Below are positions 34,265 through 42,033 of a stretch of DNA of 44,893 nucleotides, piece after piece. Each line of letters opens with the position of its first letter. The stretch's first letter is position 1. The position numbers and the translations under genes are program-made. Origin of the DNA: Bacteroidota bacterium (GTDB lineage: Bacteria > Bacteroidota > Bacteroidia > Flavobacteriales > Weeksellaceae); the NCBI GenBank assembly GCA_023460855.1, contig JAEWOS010000023.1:1-44893 (forward strand). The letters run 5' to 3'. The notes under the pieces are model-generated. The model was not told where the DNA came from, did no database searches, and was given only the letters and a program-made list of their open reading frames with translations.

Positions 34265-35596
34265 ATGTATAGTTTTTCACCAAAATTAAGGTTAGTTTCT
34301 ATAGTACTGCTGGTTGCAGGTTTGCTTCTGTTTGCTGCCGGTTATTTTATGAATCATGGCATCGATGATACCCAGATCGAACACATGATGGAATCTGTGA
34401 ACAGTCACGGCGAAGCTGCTCCAACGCATTCCAGTCAGACAGTCGGTCCGCAGGATCACGAAGCACACCTTACACATGCAAAACATCAGGTTCACAACAG
34501 ACCATTGGCAGCAGTACATTATGCGGCGGTTTTCTTTTTCGGAGTGAGCTGCGCAGTAATGTTCTTTTACAGTATTCAGCATGCTGCACATGCGGGATGG
34601 TCCATTATCATTACCAGGGTAATGGAAGCTATCGGTGGTTATATTCCATGGGGTGGGGCAATCCTGATCATTATTATGTTGCTGAACATTACACATAACG
34701 GTCACCTTTTCCACTGGATGGATCCGCAGCTTACTGATCCGGAATCTCCCAACTTTGATCCGATTGTTTTTGAGAAAAGGACATTTTTGAATATTCCGTT
34801 CTATGCGATAAGAACCGTAATTTATGTAGCGGGCGCATCTTTCTTTGCATGGAAACTTCGTGCACAGTCGCGTAAAGTGGATGAAACGAAATCACTGCAC
34901 GATTATCAGATGCTGTACAGATGGTCTGTAGGTTACATCGCGTTCTTCGGATTTGCTTCAGCGGCTTGGGCTTGGGACTGGCTGATGTCAATCGATCCGC
35001 ACTGGTATTCCACGATGTACATCTGGAACTCGATGGTTAGCTGCCTTTCTTCCGGTATTGCCGTGATTATTCTGGTGAGTGTTTACCTTAAGAAAAAAGG
35101 ATTCCTTCCACAGTTTAATGATAACCACCTTCATGATTTGGGTAAATTTCTTTTTGCTTCATCCATGCTCTGGACGTATACCTGGTTCGCACAGTTCATG
35201 CTTTACTGGTACGCAAACGTTCCGGAGGAAGTGAATTATTTCAAAGGCAGGTTTGATTTCTACAAAGGTAGCTACCTTCCAATGCTGATACCGAACTTCC
35301 TGATTCCTTTGCTGGTAATGGTAAGTTCCAGCATAAAGAGAAATTATAAAGTAATGGTGTTGATGTCAGTTATCGTAATCATTGGTCACCTTTGGGATTA
35401 TTTCAATATGGTATTCCCGGGTACAGTTGGTCCGTACTGGACAGGAATTGAGAGCATTATCATGGTTGTCGGTTCTGCGCTGTTCTTCTTGGGACTGTTC
35501 ACGTTTACAATTATGATGACCCTGTCTAAACTGAAACTGATTCCGGAAGGAAATCCGTATCTGCACGAATCGAAAATATTTGAATATCCCTTCTAA
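34265..35596 (+). CDS. actF: Alternative complex III NrfD-like membrane subunit ActF
   Basis: A 443-residue polytopic protein homologous to ActC, with about ten membrane helices. It is the second quinone-type membrane subunit of ACIII. The stretch YRWSVGYIAFFGFASAAWAWDWLMSIDPHWYSTMYIWN is characteristic of this subunit. A polar, His-rich loop follows the first helix (about 40-75: HSSQTVGPQDHEAHLTHAKH). It closes the operon: an intrinsic terminator lies 25 bases behind it, and no cytochrome oxidase genes follow. Confidence 0.94.
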   Translation: MYSFSPKLRLVSIVLLVAGLLLFAAGYFMNHGIDDTQIEHMMESVNSHGEAAPTHSSQTVGPQDHEAHLTHAKHQVHNRPLAAVHYAAVFFFGVSCAVMFFYSIQHAAHAGWSIIITRVMEAIGGYIPWGGAILIIIMLLNITHNGHLFHWMDPQLTDPESPNFDPIVFEKRTFLNIPFYAIRTVIYVAGASFFAWKLRAQSRKVDETKSLHDYQMLYRWSVGYIAFFGFASAAWAWDWLMSIDPHWYSTMYIWNSMVSCLSSGIAVIILVSVYLKKKGFLPQFNDNHLHDLGKFLFASSMLWTYTWFAQFMLYWYANVPEEVNYFKGRFDFYKGSYLPMLIPNFLIPLLVMVSSSIKRNYKVMVLMSVIVIIGHLWDYFNMVFPGTVGPYWTGIESIIMVVGSALFFLGLFTFTIMMTLSKLKLIPEGNPYLHESKIFEYPF

Positions 35597-35620
35597 TTCT
35601 TTTAGAACAAAAAGTAACTT

Positions 35621-35651
35621 AAACCGGCTGAAATTTTCAGCTGGTTTTTTT
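35621..35651 (+). terminator. Intrinsic terminator of the act operon
   Basis: AAACCGGCTGA pairs with TCAGCTGGTTT (one G-U) around an AATTTT-like loop, followed by a run of T. Confidence 0.8.
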
Positions 35652-35690
35652 ATATTAGTAAAGGACAATTCCGAACGATAAATTTTAGAA

Positions 35691-36713
35691 ATGAATACCT
35701 TACAGAAAACCTTATCTACACTTCTTCTGCTGTTATGCATCAGCGTTTTCGGACAGCAGATTATTTTTCAGTCGGCTAGAACAGCCGATCCGCTTTCAAA
35801 AGTTCAGGTTTTCACCGAATCAGGAACCTTACTGGCAACATCGGACATCGTGGGAAGCATTGACAGAAATGAAATAGAGCCGCCACAGGATAAATATATC
35901 CTTATTTATGATGGCTACCAGATTGCATCTTTGAATCATTCGGACCTTGTAAAAGAAGTTATAAAACTTAATGACCGCGTCCGGGAAATTGAAGAAGTCA
36001 CTATCAAAACTTCAGATAAATCTAAATATATGATCGTTCGCGGACATTTTAATGTTTACATGACCGTAAACAAAGAACTAAACGTTTATGCAGACGGAAT
36101 AGCAACTTATACTTTTGACAATAATACCAGGAAACTAAAGAGCGCGCAGGTGGAACAGTACCGCGCATTCTCTACGGGTCAGGATAATGCAGAGCTGAAA
36201 AAAACCAACACATTCGCTTACGAAGCATTTTTGAAACTGCCGGATTTGGAAAATGTCGGAAGGATGCCGGAATTCAAAGAGCAGCAGAAGAAATACAGAG
36301 AAATCAAATCATCCGGTAGCACCAAGATGGAGTTTAAAGTACAGGCAATGGAAAACAAGACGATAAATTTTTTCGGATACAGAATGTACGATTTACGGTA
36401 TAATAGAACCGTTGGTTTTCAGGAAGAATCTGTAAATCTGCGCGATTTCAAAGAATTTGATGAGCAGGTTTTTTTTAAATTTAAGCATAAATCCGAACCC
36501 GATTTTCACCAAATGATCAAATACGCCACTTTCGTACCGGTGGCAATTTCATTCTCCGATCAGGTGACGAATACCAAACTGAAACTGGACCCGGAGAAAA
36601 GCTTTTACAGTTATGAATTCTGGAAGGCAAACGGCTTTCCGAATATGCAGCCGGTTTTTGCAGGCTTTTTTAAAGATAAATTAAAAGAACAGCGTAATGC
36701 CGGCCGAAAATAA
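35691..36713 (+). CDS. Exported hypothetical protein
   Basis: A 340-residue protein with a signal peptide (NTLQKTLSTLLLLLCISVFG). I do not recognise its family. Residues about 25-100 look like a carboxypeptidase-regulatory-like or plug-type beta domain (FQSARTADPLSKVQVFTESGTLLATSD). From about 105 the sequence is a long beta-rich region (VRGHFNVYMTVNKELNVYADGIATYTFD) with no membrane segment or catalytic signature. Periplasmic or outer-membrane-associated location is inferred. A weak promoter-like TATATTAG is at 35651-35658. It lies between the act operon and a lipoprotein gene, with its own upstream gap of 94 bases. Confidence 0.65.
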   Translation: MNTLQKTLSTLLLLLCISVFGQQIIFQSARTADPLSKVQVFTESGTLLATSDIVGSIDRNEIEPPQDKYILIYDGYQIASLNHSDLVKEVIKLNDRVREIEEVTIKTSDKSKYMIVRGHFNVYMTVNKELNVYADGIATYTFDNNTRKLKSAQVEQYRAFSTGQDNAELKKTNTFAYEAFLKLPDLENVGRMPEFKEQQKKYREIKSSGSTKMEFKVQAMENKTINFFGYRMYDLRYNRTVGFQEESVNLRDFKEFDEQVFFKFKHKSEPDFHQMIKYATFVPVAISFSDQVTNTKLKLDPEKSFYSYEFWKANGFPNMQPVFAGFFKDKLKEQRNAGRK

Positions 36714-36738
36714 TTCAGTGCATACGGGTTATTATTTT

Positions 36739-36746
36739 TAAATTTG
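36739..36746 (+). promoter_or_regulatory. Putative -7 element for the lipoprotein-apt unit
   Basis: TAAATTTG, an exact TAnnTTTG match, lies 20 bases before ATG 36767. No TTTG is seen 19 bases upstream. Confidence 0.5.
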
Positions 36747-36766
36747 TAGGAAACCCCATCACAATA

Positions 36767-37918
36767 ATGAAAAAAATTACCGTTTTCATATTTGCATTTC
36801 TTCTGTTTTTTACAGGCTGCAAGAAAGATTCGGTGGATGCTACCGATCTTAAAACTTTTCAAAGCAGCATCAACGATATGGCAACCAGCCTCACCACGCT
36901 CGAACAGGTGAAATTCAACGAGGCACTGTACGTACTGAAGACTTTTGGAGTTGAAGGCGAAGGCGATACCTATGAACTTACCGCCTTGTCCAAACTGATC
37001 GCGAATAAAAAAGTTCCTGAAATTCTGGCAATGGCAGATCAGGTTGCTCAGCAGAATGGCATTGACTGGAGCAGTACGGCACCGCCTTCATTGGGACAGA
37101 TGAATGTTTTTGGAAATGACACCGCAACAGAATCTGATCCGAACGACATTGCTGCAGACGGACTGGAAATTGTTGCCCGACCAATAATGATGGACAGTAT
37201 TCTTGGTCCGAAAGGTCTGCAGATCATTCCGCGACTGGTGGACCGAAACGACAATCCGATCGAATTTCAGGGAGCCGGTCTGGAAACAACAATGGTGGTA
37301 AGCAATAACGGTCGAAACATCATCACTTCGAAAAATATGATGCAGGATAATGATTTTTCCGGCTTTACGATCCGTTTTCCTAATATTCCTTCTGAAAAAC
37401 TGACGACCAATGATCTCGACGTAACAGTTACAGTTAAAACAACTGGCAAAACGTATAAAATGTCAAAAATCGGTATTCCGATAAATCCAAAGGCACTGCG
37501 TCAGCCGCAGGTAGCTGCTCCGCCAACTCCAGCAACTACGGAACCGGACCCTGTTCCGGCCGTGGATACAGAAACTGAGCAGGCAGTTGCATTACATCCC
37601 GCAGGTGATCCGAAACTAACCGTTCAGCGTTTCCTGAATAATCTGAGTACTCAGAATCTCCGTGGAGCTTACGAAACTTCTGAAAATGCAGCATGGGGTT
37701 CTTTCGAAACATTCTCAAATCCGAATTCCGGGTTTGGAACGGTACAGAATCTGAGTGTTAAAAATATCAGCAACAGTTCGGTTTCTGAAAATAATGCCAG
37801 CGTGAACGCCAGCTACGACGTAACCGATAAGAGCGGAAAAACGAATCCGCTGAAAGTAACTTTCGGACTGAAGAACGTGAACGGCGTCTGGAAAATTTCA
37901 AGCTACAGGATAAATTAA
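36767..37918 (+). CDS. Lipoprotein, DUF6694-like N-terminus plus NTF2-like C-terminus
   Basis: A 383-residue lipoprotein. The lipobox is FFTGC with C18 after KITVFIFAFLLFFT. Residues about 25-100 (TFQSSINDMATSLTTLEQVKFNEAL) recall DUF6694-type lipoproteins. A beta-rich middle (about 125-240) contains conserved-looking IIPRLVDRNDNPIEFQG. A Pro/Ala/Thr linker (about 245-275) separates it from a C-terminal domain (about 285-383) with the pattern of NTF2-like/DUF4878 folds, ending VNGVWKISSYRIN. It is probably on the inner or outer membrane facing the periplasm. Function is unknown. The stop is followed after one base by the ATG of apt, so the two are an operon. Confidence 0.7.
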   Translation: MKKITVFIFAFLLFFTGCKKDSVDATDLKTFQSSINDMATSLTTLEQVKFNEALYVLKTFGVEGEGDTYELTALSKLIANKKVPEILAMADQVAQQNGIDWSSTAPPSLGQMNVFGNDTATESDPNDIAADGLEIVARPIMMDSILGPKGLQIIPRLVDRNDNPIEFQGAGLETTMVVSNNGRNIITSKNMMQDNDFSGFTIRFPNIPSEKLTTNDLDVTVTVKTTGKTYKMSKIGIPINPKALRQPQVAAPPTPATTEPDPVPAVDTETEQAVALHPAGDPKLTVQRFLNNLSTQNLRGAYETSENAAWGSFETFSNPNSGFGTVQNLSVKNISNSSVSENNASVNASYDVTDKSGKTNPLKVTFGLKNVNGVWKISSYRIN

Positions 37919-37919
37919 T

Positions 37920-38456
37920 ATGGCGTCAGAAGAACTTATCAAAAAACTGGAGAATACGATCGAAAATGTGCCGGATTTCCCAATTCCGGGAATTCAGTTC
38001 AAGGATATTTCAACTATTTTTTTAGATCCGGCTCTTTACGAAGAAGTGATCGCCGATCTTGCAGATTTCAGTAGGGATAAAATTGATGCGGTCTGCGGAA
38101 TTGAAAGCCGCGGCTATCTTTTTGGTATTGCAATCGCCGTGTCGCTTGATGTCCCGTTTATATTAATCAGAAAAAAGGGGAAACTTCCGCCACCTCTGGT
38201 TTCGGTTAAATACGATCTGGAATATGGCAGTGCAGAAATCGAAATGAGAAAAGGTCAGCTGAAACCTGGAATGCGGGTGCTTATTCATGATGATTTGCTT
38301 GCGACAGGCGGTACGACGGAAGCTGCTGCCAAACTTGTGGAACTGCAGGAAGGTGTAGTTTCGCAGTTTTCATTTCTTATCGCGCTGAAAGAAATCAAAG
38401 GAGAAGAAAAACTCGCGAAATCCGGCGCAGAGGTTTACAAAATACTCGAATATTAA
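37920..38456 (+). CDS. apt: Adenine phosphoribosyltransferase
   Basis: A 178-residue purine salvage enzyme that makes AMP from adenine and PRPP. The PRPP-binding motif VLIHDDLLATGGTT is at residues 120-133, and IESRGYLFG (61-69) and the loop IRKKGKLPPP (83-92) are typical. Length equals bacterial Apt (about 170-180). It starts one base after the lipoprotein stop. Confidence 0.96.
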   Translation: MASEELIKKLENTIENVPDFPIPGIQFKDISTIFLDPALYEEVIADLADFSRDKIDAVCGIESRGYLFGIAIAVSLDVPFILIRKKGKLPPPLVSVKYDLEYGSAEIEMRKGQLKPGMRVLIHDDLLATGGTTEAAAKLVELQEGVVSQFSFLIALKEIKGEEKLAKSGAEVYKILEY

Positions 38457-38504
38457 TGCGCTTGAAGTTGGATTTCAGAAGCATGCAATCAGCACCCCGG
38501 AAAT

Positions 38505-38535
38505 TTTGTAATTCATTAAGAAACAGCTAAATTTG
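38505..38535 (+). promoter_or_regulatory. Consensus promoter of the TPR-ribH unit
   Basis: TTTG (38505-38508) and TAAATTTG (38528-38535) lie exactly 19 bases apart, the best plus-strand match in the window. ATG 38556 follows 20 bases later. Confidence 0.75.
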
Positions 38536-38555
38536 CACTTCAATTTTCTAAACTT

Positions 38556-39266
38556 ATGGCTAAACATAAAAAACACGTTCAAAAGCAGGAGCAGGAAGGC
38601 AAAGAAACGGTAGAGTTTTTTAAAGAACTGGACAAAGAAGCACTGCAGACGGAACGGTTTGTAGAAAAACACGCGAAAACACTTGCACTGGTCTTCGGAC
38701 TACTGGTTCTGGGTGTTTTAGGATTTTTCGCATATCAGCAATTCATAGTTGCACCAAAAAATGAGGAAGCATTGAAAACCTATCTTGCTGCACAAAAGAA
38801 TCAGCAGGAAGGGAACGATGCGGATGCTCTCGGCGGAAAGTCTGCTGCTAATCCTGGATTTTTAGGCACCTATAACGAATATTCCGGTACAGATGTCGGT
38901 AAACTTGCGGCTTATAACGCAGGTTTGCTGAAATTTAAGGAAGGGAAATACAAAGAAGCATACGATCTGCTGGACAAATTCTCTTCAGACAATGAAACTT
39001 TGATGGCTTTGAAATACGGTGCATTGGCCGATGCAAAAGCAAGCATGAATCAGGGTGATGAAGCATTTTCTTTGCTGGATAAAGCAATTTCTGCATCAAA
39101 AGATCCGTATACCACTTACTATTTTACCAAAAAGGCTGGAATGCTGGCTATAGCTCTTAATAAAAAAGATGTTGCCAAGAAGCATTTCACAACCATCGAC
39201 GAGAAATTTAAAGAGTACGACAATGGAATGTCCGATGCTTATGTCGAAATGGTTAAGTATTATTAA
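38556..39266 (+). CDS. Single-pass membrane TPR-like protein (YfgM-like)
   Basis: A 236-residue protein with a Lys-rich cytosolic N-terminus (about 1-40), one membrane helix (about 43-66, TLALVFGLLVLGVLGFFAYQ) and a periplasmic helical region with TPR-like repeats (about 105-230: AAYNAGLLKFKEGKYKEAYDLLDKF...). Layout and size resemble the ancillary SecYEG translocon subunit YfgM, which assists proteins leaving the translocon; equivalence in Bacteroidota is inference. It lies 15 bases before ribH, an order I recall as common in Flavobacteriia. Confidence 0.75.
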   Translation: MAKHKKHVQKQEQEGKETVEFFKELDKEALQTERFVEKHAKTLALVFGLLVLGVLGFFAYQQFIVAPKNEEALKTYLAAQKNQQEGNDADALGGKSAANPGFLGTYNEYSGTDVGKLAAYNAGLLKFKEGKYKEAYDLLDKFSSDNETLMALKYGALADAKASMNQGDEAFSLLDKAISASKDPYTTYYFTKKAGMLAIALNKKDVAKKHFTTIDEKFKEYDNGMSDAYVEMVKYY

Positions 39267-39281
39267 TTTTTTTGATTAATT

Positions 39282-39797
39282 ATGGCTACTGTAAACTTAT
39301 CAGAATACAGGCCGCTACAGATTACAGGTGCCGGTGAATTTAACATCGGCATCGTGGTTTCTGAGTGGAACGGTTTTGTAACCAATAATTTGCGTGACGC
39401 TGCAATCGAGATCCTGGAGCATGAAGGCGTAAAATCTAAAAACATCACTGTGTTTCCTGTTCCGGGCGCATTTGAACTTTCCTATGCGTCGATGCAGCTT
39501 TGTAAGGAAAGAACTTTCGATGCTGTAATTGCTGTCGGGTGCGTAATCCGCGGAGAGACGCCACATTTCGAGTATGTATGCAGCGCGGTTGCTCAGGGAA
39601 TCAAAGACTGTAATGTTTTAACAGATACGCCGGTTATTTTCTGTGTCCTTACAGACGATAACCAGGAACAGTCGGTGGCAAGAAGTGGCGGTACGCTGGG
39701 TAATAAAGGTGTGGAAGCTGCTGTCACTGCACTTCAGATGATCAATTTCAAAAAGAATCTGACTCAGAAACCCGGGAATATCGGATTCGGGGGTTAA
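39282..39797 (+). CDS. ribH: 6,7-dimethyl-8-ribityllumazine synthase
   Basis: A 171-residue enzyme of riboflavin synthesis that condenses 5-amino-6-ribitylaminouracil with 3,4-dihydroxy-2-butanone 4-phosphate. PGAFELSY and VIRGETPHFEYVCS are the conserved active-site stretches; the latter holds the catalytic His. LTDDNQEQSVARSGG follows near the C-terminus. It is normally an icosahedral or pentameric assembly. Other rib genes are not in the window. Confidence 0.96.
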   Translation: MATVNLSEYRPLQITGAGEFNIGIVVSEWNGFVTNNLRDAAIEILEHEGVKSKNITVFPVPGAFELSYASMQLCKERTFDAVIAVGCVIRGETPHFEYVCSAVAQGIKDCNVLTDTPVIFCVLTDDNQEQSVARSGGTLGNKGVEAAVTALQMINFKKNLTQKPGNIGFGG

Positions 39798-39815
39798 CTT
39801 CCGGAAATCTATTTA

Positions 39816-40436
39816 TCAGCTAAAACTTATTTTATTTTCCTGAAGCATTTTATTCATTTCAGAAATATAAAAGAGAACTTCTTCGGTGCCCTGCTTGTTT
39901 TCGGCACTGGTGATAAAATCCTGCGGTAGCTCTTCCCAGAACCCCAGTAATTTTTCACGGTAATTTTCCACGTTTTTCTGCGCAGCATTAGGTTTGAGCT
40001 TGTCAGCTTTCGTATAAACAATGCTGAACGGAACCTGGTGTTCCCCGCACCATTCCATAAATTCTAGATCGATTTTCTGGGGTTCATGTCTGGAATCTAC
40101 CAGGACAAAAAGGTTAACCAGATTTTTTCTTTCCAGAATGTAATTGGTGATGAGTTTCTCAAATCCTTTTCGTTGCAGTTTAGACACTTTCGCATAACCA
40201 TAACCGGGCAAATCGGTGAGATACCACTCTTCATTTACGAGAAAATGATTGATCAGCTGCGTTTTTCCGGGTGTTTGCGAAGTTTTAGCCAGGTCTTTCC
40301 TGTTCATCATCGCATTGATCAGGGAAGATTTTCCCACATTACTTCTGCCGATGAATGCATATTCCGGAAGATTCGGCGGCGGACAGTCCTGCCATTTTTG
40401 TGAACTTTTCACGAAGTTTACGCTGTGGATCACCAT
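39816..40436 (-). CDS. engB: Ribosome biogenesis GTPase EngB/YsxC
   Basis: A 206-residue GTPase needed for large ribosomal subunit assembly. The start is taken at ATG 40436 (MVIHSVNFVKSS), the family N-terminus; the frame is open for 38 further codons upstream but these overlap the preceding gene. G1 is GRSNVGKSS (30-38), G2 TPGKTQ, G3 DLPG (75-78), G4 TKAD and G5 TSAENKQG. It lies 32 bases after the alpha/beta hydrolase gene, in an operon. Confidence 0.96.
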   Translation of the reverse strand: MVIHSVNFVKSSQKWQDCPPPNLPEYAFIGRSNVGKSSLINAMMNRKDLAKTSQTPGKTQLINHFLVNEEWYLTDLPGYGYAKVSKLQRKGFEKLITNYILERKNLVNLFVLVDSRHEPQKIDLEFMEWCGEHQVPFSIVYTKADKLKPNAAQKNVENYREKLLGFWEELPQDFITSAENKQGTEEVLFYISEMNKMLQENKISFS

Positions 40437-40468
40437 AGTTGTTGCTTTTACCGGAAAATTTCGGGTTA

Positions 40469-41233
40469 TCAGGATTCTCTGCTTTTCAGCCAGTCGTACA
40501 ATATCTGGTTGAACTCTTCTGGTTTTTCCATCATTGCCGCGTGTCCGCACTTATCGATCCAGAACAGGTCCGAATCTGGAATTAACCGGTCCATTTCCTG
40601 TGCAACATCGGGCGGTGTAACGTTGTCCTGTTTTCCCCAGATGATGCAGGTGGGAGATTTTACTTTCTGAAGTTCGTTTTCGAGATTCTGTTTAATGGCG
40701 CTTCGCGCAAGCATTACCGTTTTTATCCCTTTTCCTCGGTCATTTACGATTGCGAAAACATCATCCACAAGTTCTTCGGTTGCAATTGCAGGGTCATAAA
40801 ACACCTCTTCTGCTTTCTTACGGATGTAATCGCGGTCATTTTTTCTTGGAAAACTGTCGCCAAAGGTACGTTCATAAAGTCCCGAGCTGCCGGTAAGCAC
40901 GAGATATCTCACCAGATCGGGTCTGGTTAAGGTAAGAATCAGTCCGACATGTCCTCCCATCGAATTTCCGATGACAATTGCAGGTCCGCCAACTTCATCC
41001 TCGATGAAATTAGCGACAAATTTTGCGAGACTCGGAAGGTTGGTATTCAGAATTGGAAGATCGTACATGGGCAACTGCGGAAAAAAAACTCTATATCCGC
41101 GCGTCGAAAAAAAGCTGATCAGACTTGTGAAATTGCTCAGTCCGCCCATCAATCCCTGAAGCAGCACAATTGGCTGACCTTCGCCTTCCTCTATGAAGCT
41201 GTATTTTTTTGCTTTCTTGGTTTTGAAAATCAT
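40469..41233 (-). CDS. Alpha/beta hydrolase
   Basis: A 254-residue alpha/beta hydrolase. The nucleophile elbow GNSMGG gives S91, the oxyanion region is LLQGLMGG (24-31), and the catalytic His is H231 in DKCGHAAMMEKPEEF. The acid is probably the Asp of WGKQDNVTPP. There is no signal peptide. Substrate is unknown; the family includes esterases, peptidases and C-C hydrolases. It precedes engB and is divergent from the dcw cluster. Confidence 0.88.
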   Translation of the reverse strand: MIFKTKKAKKYSFIEEGEGQPIVLLQGLMGGLSNFTSLISFFSTRGYRVFFPQLPMYDLPILNTNLPSLAKFVANFIEDEVGGPAIVIGNSMGGHVGLILTLTRPDLVRYLVLTGSSGLYERTFGDSFPRKNDRDYIRKKAEEVFYDPAIATEELVDDVFAIVNDRGKGIKTVMLARSAIKQNLENELQKVKSPTCIIWGKQDNVTPPDVAQEMDRLIPDSDLFWIDKCGHAAMMEKPEEFNQILYDWLKSRES

Positions 41234-41253
41234 AGTTTTCTTTGTCAGCTTTG

Positions 41254-41261
41254 CAAACTTA
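41254..41261 (-). promoter_or_regulatory. Putative -7 element for the hydrolase-engB operon
   Basis: On the minus strand TAAGTTTG matches TAnnTTTG exactly, 20 bases before the hydrolase ATG. Confidence 0.45.
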
Positions 41262-41325
41262 CAAATATTAGCAATTTTAGCTAATTGCCGCAGTAAATTT
41301 TTTTAAAGATAAGATATTATTCCTA

Positions 41326-41379
41326 ATGAAAACTCCTCTGTTTTCAATTTACGTGAACTTGTTGATGCTCCGTCTGTAA
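41326..41379 (+). CDS. Candidate 17-codon leader ORF upstream of mraZ
   Basis: ATG to TAA encoding MKTPLFSIYVNLLMLRL. It is too short for coding statistics. Its interest is position: the last two codons and the stop form the left arm of the hairpin at 41371-41416, as in translation-dependent attenuators. No convincing Shine-Dalgarno is seen, which is common in this phylum. It may be chance. Confidence 0.25.
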   Translation: MKTPLFSIYVNLLMLRL

Positions 41380-41425
41380 CTTTTTGTATGGTAATGAATT
41401 AGTGTTTTTACAGACGCTTTTTTTT
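41371..41425 (+). terminator. Terminator-like hairpin upstream of the dcw cluster
   Basis: CGTCTGTAA (41371-41379) pairs perfectly with TTACAGACG (41408-41416), with a 28-base loop, followed by C and eight T. No annotated plus-strand gene precedes it; the upstream gene runs the other way. It could end a small RNA or act as an attenuator. Confidence 0.5.
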
Positions 41426-41445
41426 AAAGTTATTCACAATAAGTC

Positions 41446-41476
41446 AAAAAGTGGGAAAAAGTGGGAAATTTTGGAA
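41446..41476 (+). promoter_or_regulatory. MraZ operator (10-bp direct repeats)
   Basis: AAAAAGTGGG occurs twice in tandem (41446-41455, 41456-41465), and a degenerate third copy, with TGGA, follows in the same register. This fits the known MraZ site of TGGGN repeats with 5-base spacers, directly upstream of mraZ, and suggests autoregulation of the dcw cluster. Confidence 0.8.
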
Positions 41477-41485
41477 ATTATTATA

Positions 41486-41493
41486 TAAATTTG
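41486..41493 (+). promoter_or_regulatory. Putative -7 element of mraZ
   Basis: TAAATTTG, an exact TAnnTTTG match, ends 6 bases before ATG 41500. The -33 region would fall within the MraZ repeats. The transcript would be almost leaderless. Confidence 0.5.
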
Positions 41494-41499
41494 TCCCAA

Positions 41500-41967
41500 A
41501 TGACGAATTTCTACGAGACATATGAATGCAAAATCGATGATAAAGGCAGGCTGAAACTGCCCACTTCACTGATTAAGCATCTTGAAGAGTTCACCGACGG
41601 CGGGATCGTGGTGAAACGCGCTGTCTTTCAGAAATGTCTGGAAGTTTATCCGCAGAAAACATGGAACAGCAGGATGGAAAAAATAAACCAGCTGAACCGT
41701 TTTGTAAAGAAAAATCTGGACTTTATCCGGATGTACACTTCGGGATTGAAGACTGTGGAAATTGATAAGGCAGAACGGATTCTGATTTCCAGAGACCTGA
41801 AATTTTTTGCAGGTCTGGAAAAAGAAGTTGTGATCGCCGGTATGATCGATTATTTCGAAATCTGGGATAAAGACGCTTATGAAGCAAACATCCTGACGAA
41901 TGAAGTTGATTTTGCCAAACTTACCGAAGACGTCATGGGAGATGCTGATAATGAACCGATTTCCTGA
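41500..41967 (+). CDS. mraZ: Transcriptional regulator MraZ
   Basis: A 155-residue protein of two SpoVT/AbrB-type domains that forms a ring-shaped oligomer and binds the repeats before its own operon to repress dcw genes. The motif DDKGRLKLP is at residues 12-20; the second domain contains DKAERILISRDLKFFAGLEKEV, the swapped counterpart. The start is ATG 41500 (MTNFYETYECKID): the GTG at 41461 lies in the operator itself. It is the first gene of the cluster; rsmH follows after 66 bases. Confidence 0.95.
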   Translation: MTNFYETYECKIDDKGRLKLPTSLIKHLEEFTDGGIVVKRAVFQKCLEVYPQKTWNSRMEKINQLNRFVKKNLDFIRMYTSGLKTVEIDKAERILISRDLKFFAGLEKEVVIAGMIDYFEIWDKDAYEANILTNEVDFAKLTEDVMGDADNEPIS

Positions 41968-42033
41968 TCTGATCTAGCCTGCCAAAAAGAACGTGGAGCA
42001 TTTGTCGCTCTGAAAAAAGAACCTGAATAAAAA

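Noticed and set aside
33987..34283. Cys/Ser-rich minus-strand frame opposite actE
   Set aside because: It is the complement of the Ala/Thr-rich tail of ActE; the composition is an artefact.
40437..40550. Extended EngB N-terminus
   Set aside because: The extension overlaps the hydrolase gene and does not resemble EngB; ATG 40436 begins at the family N-terminus.
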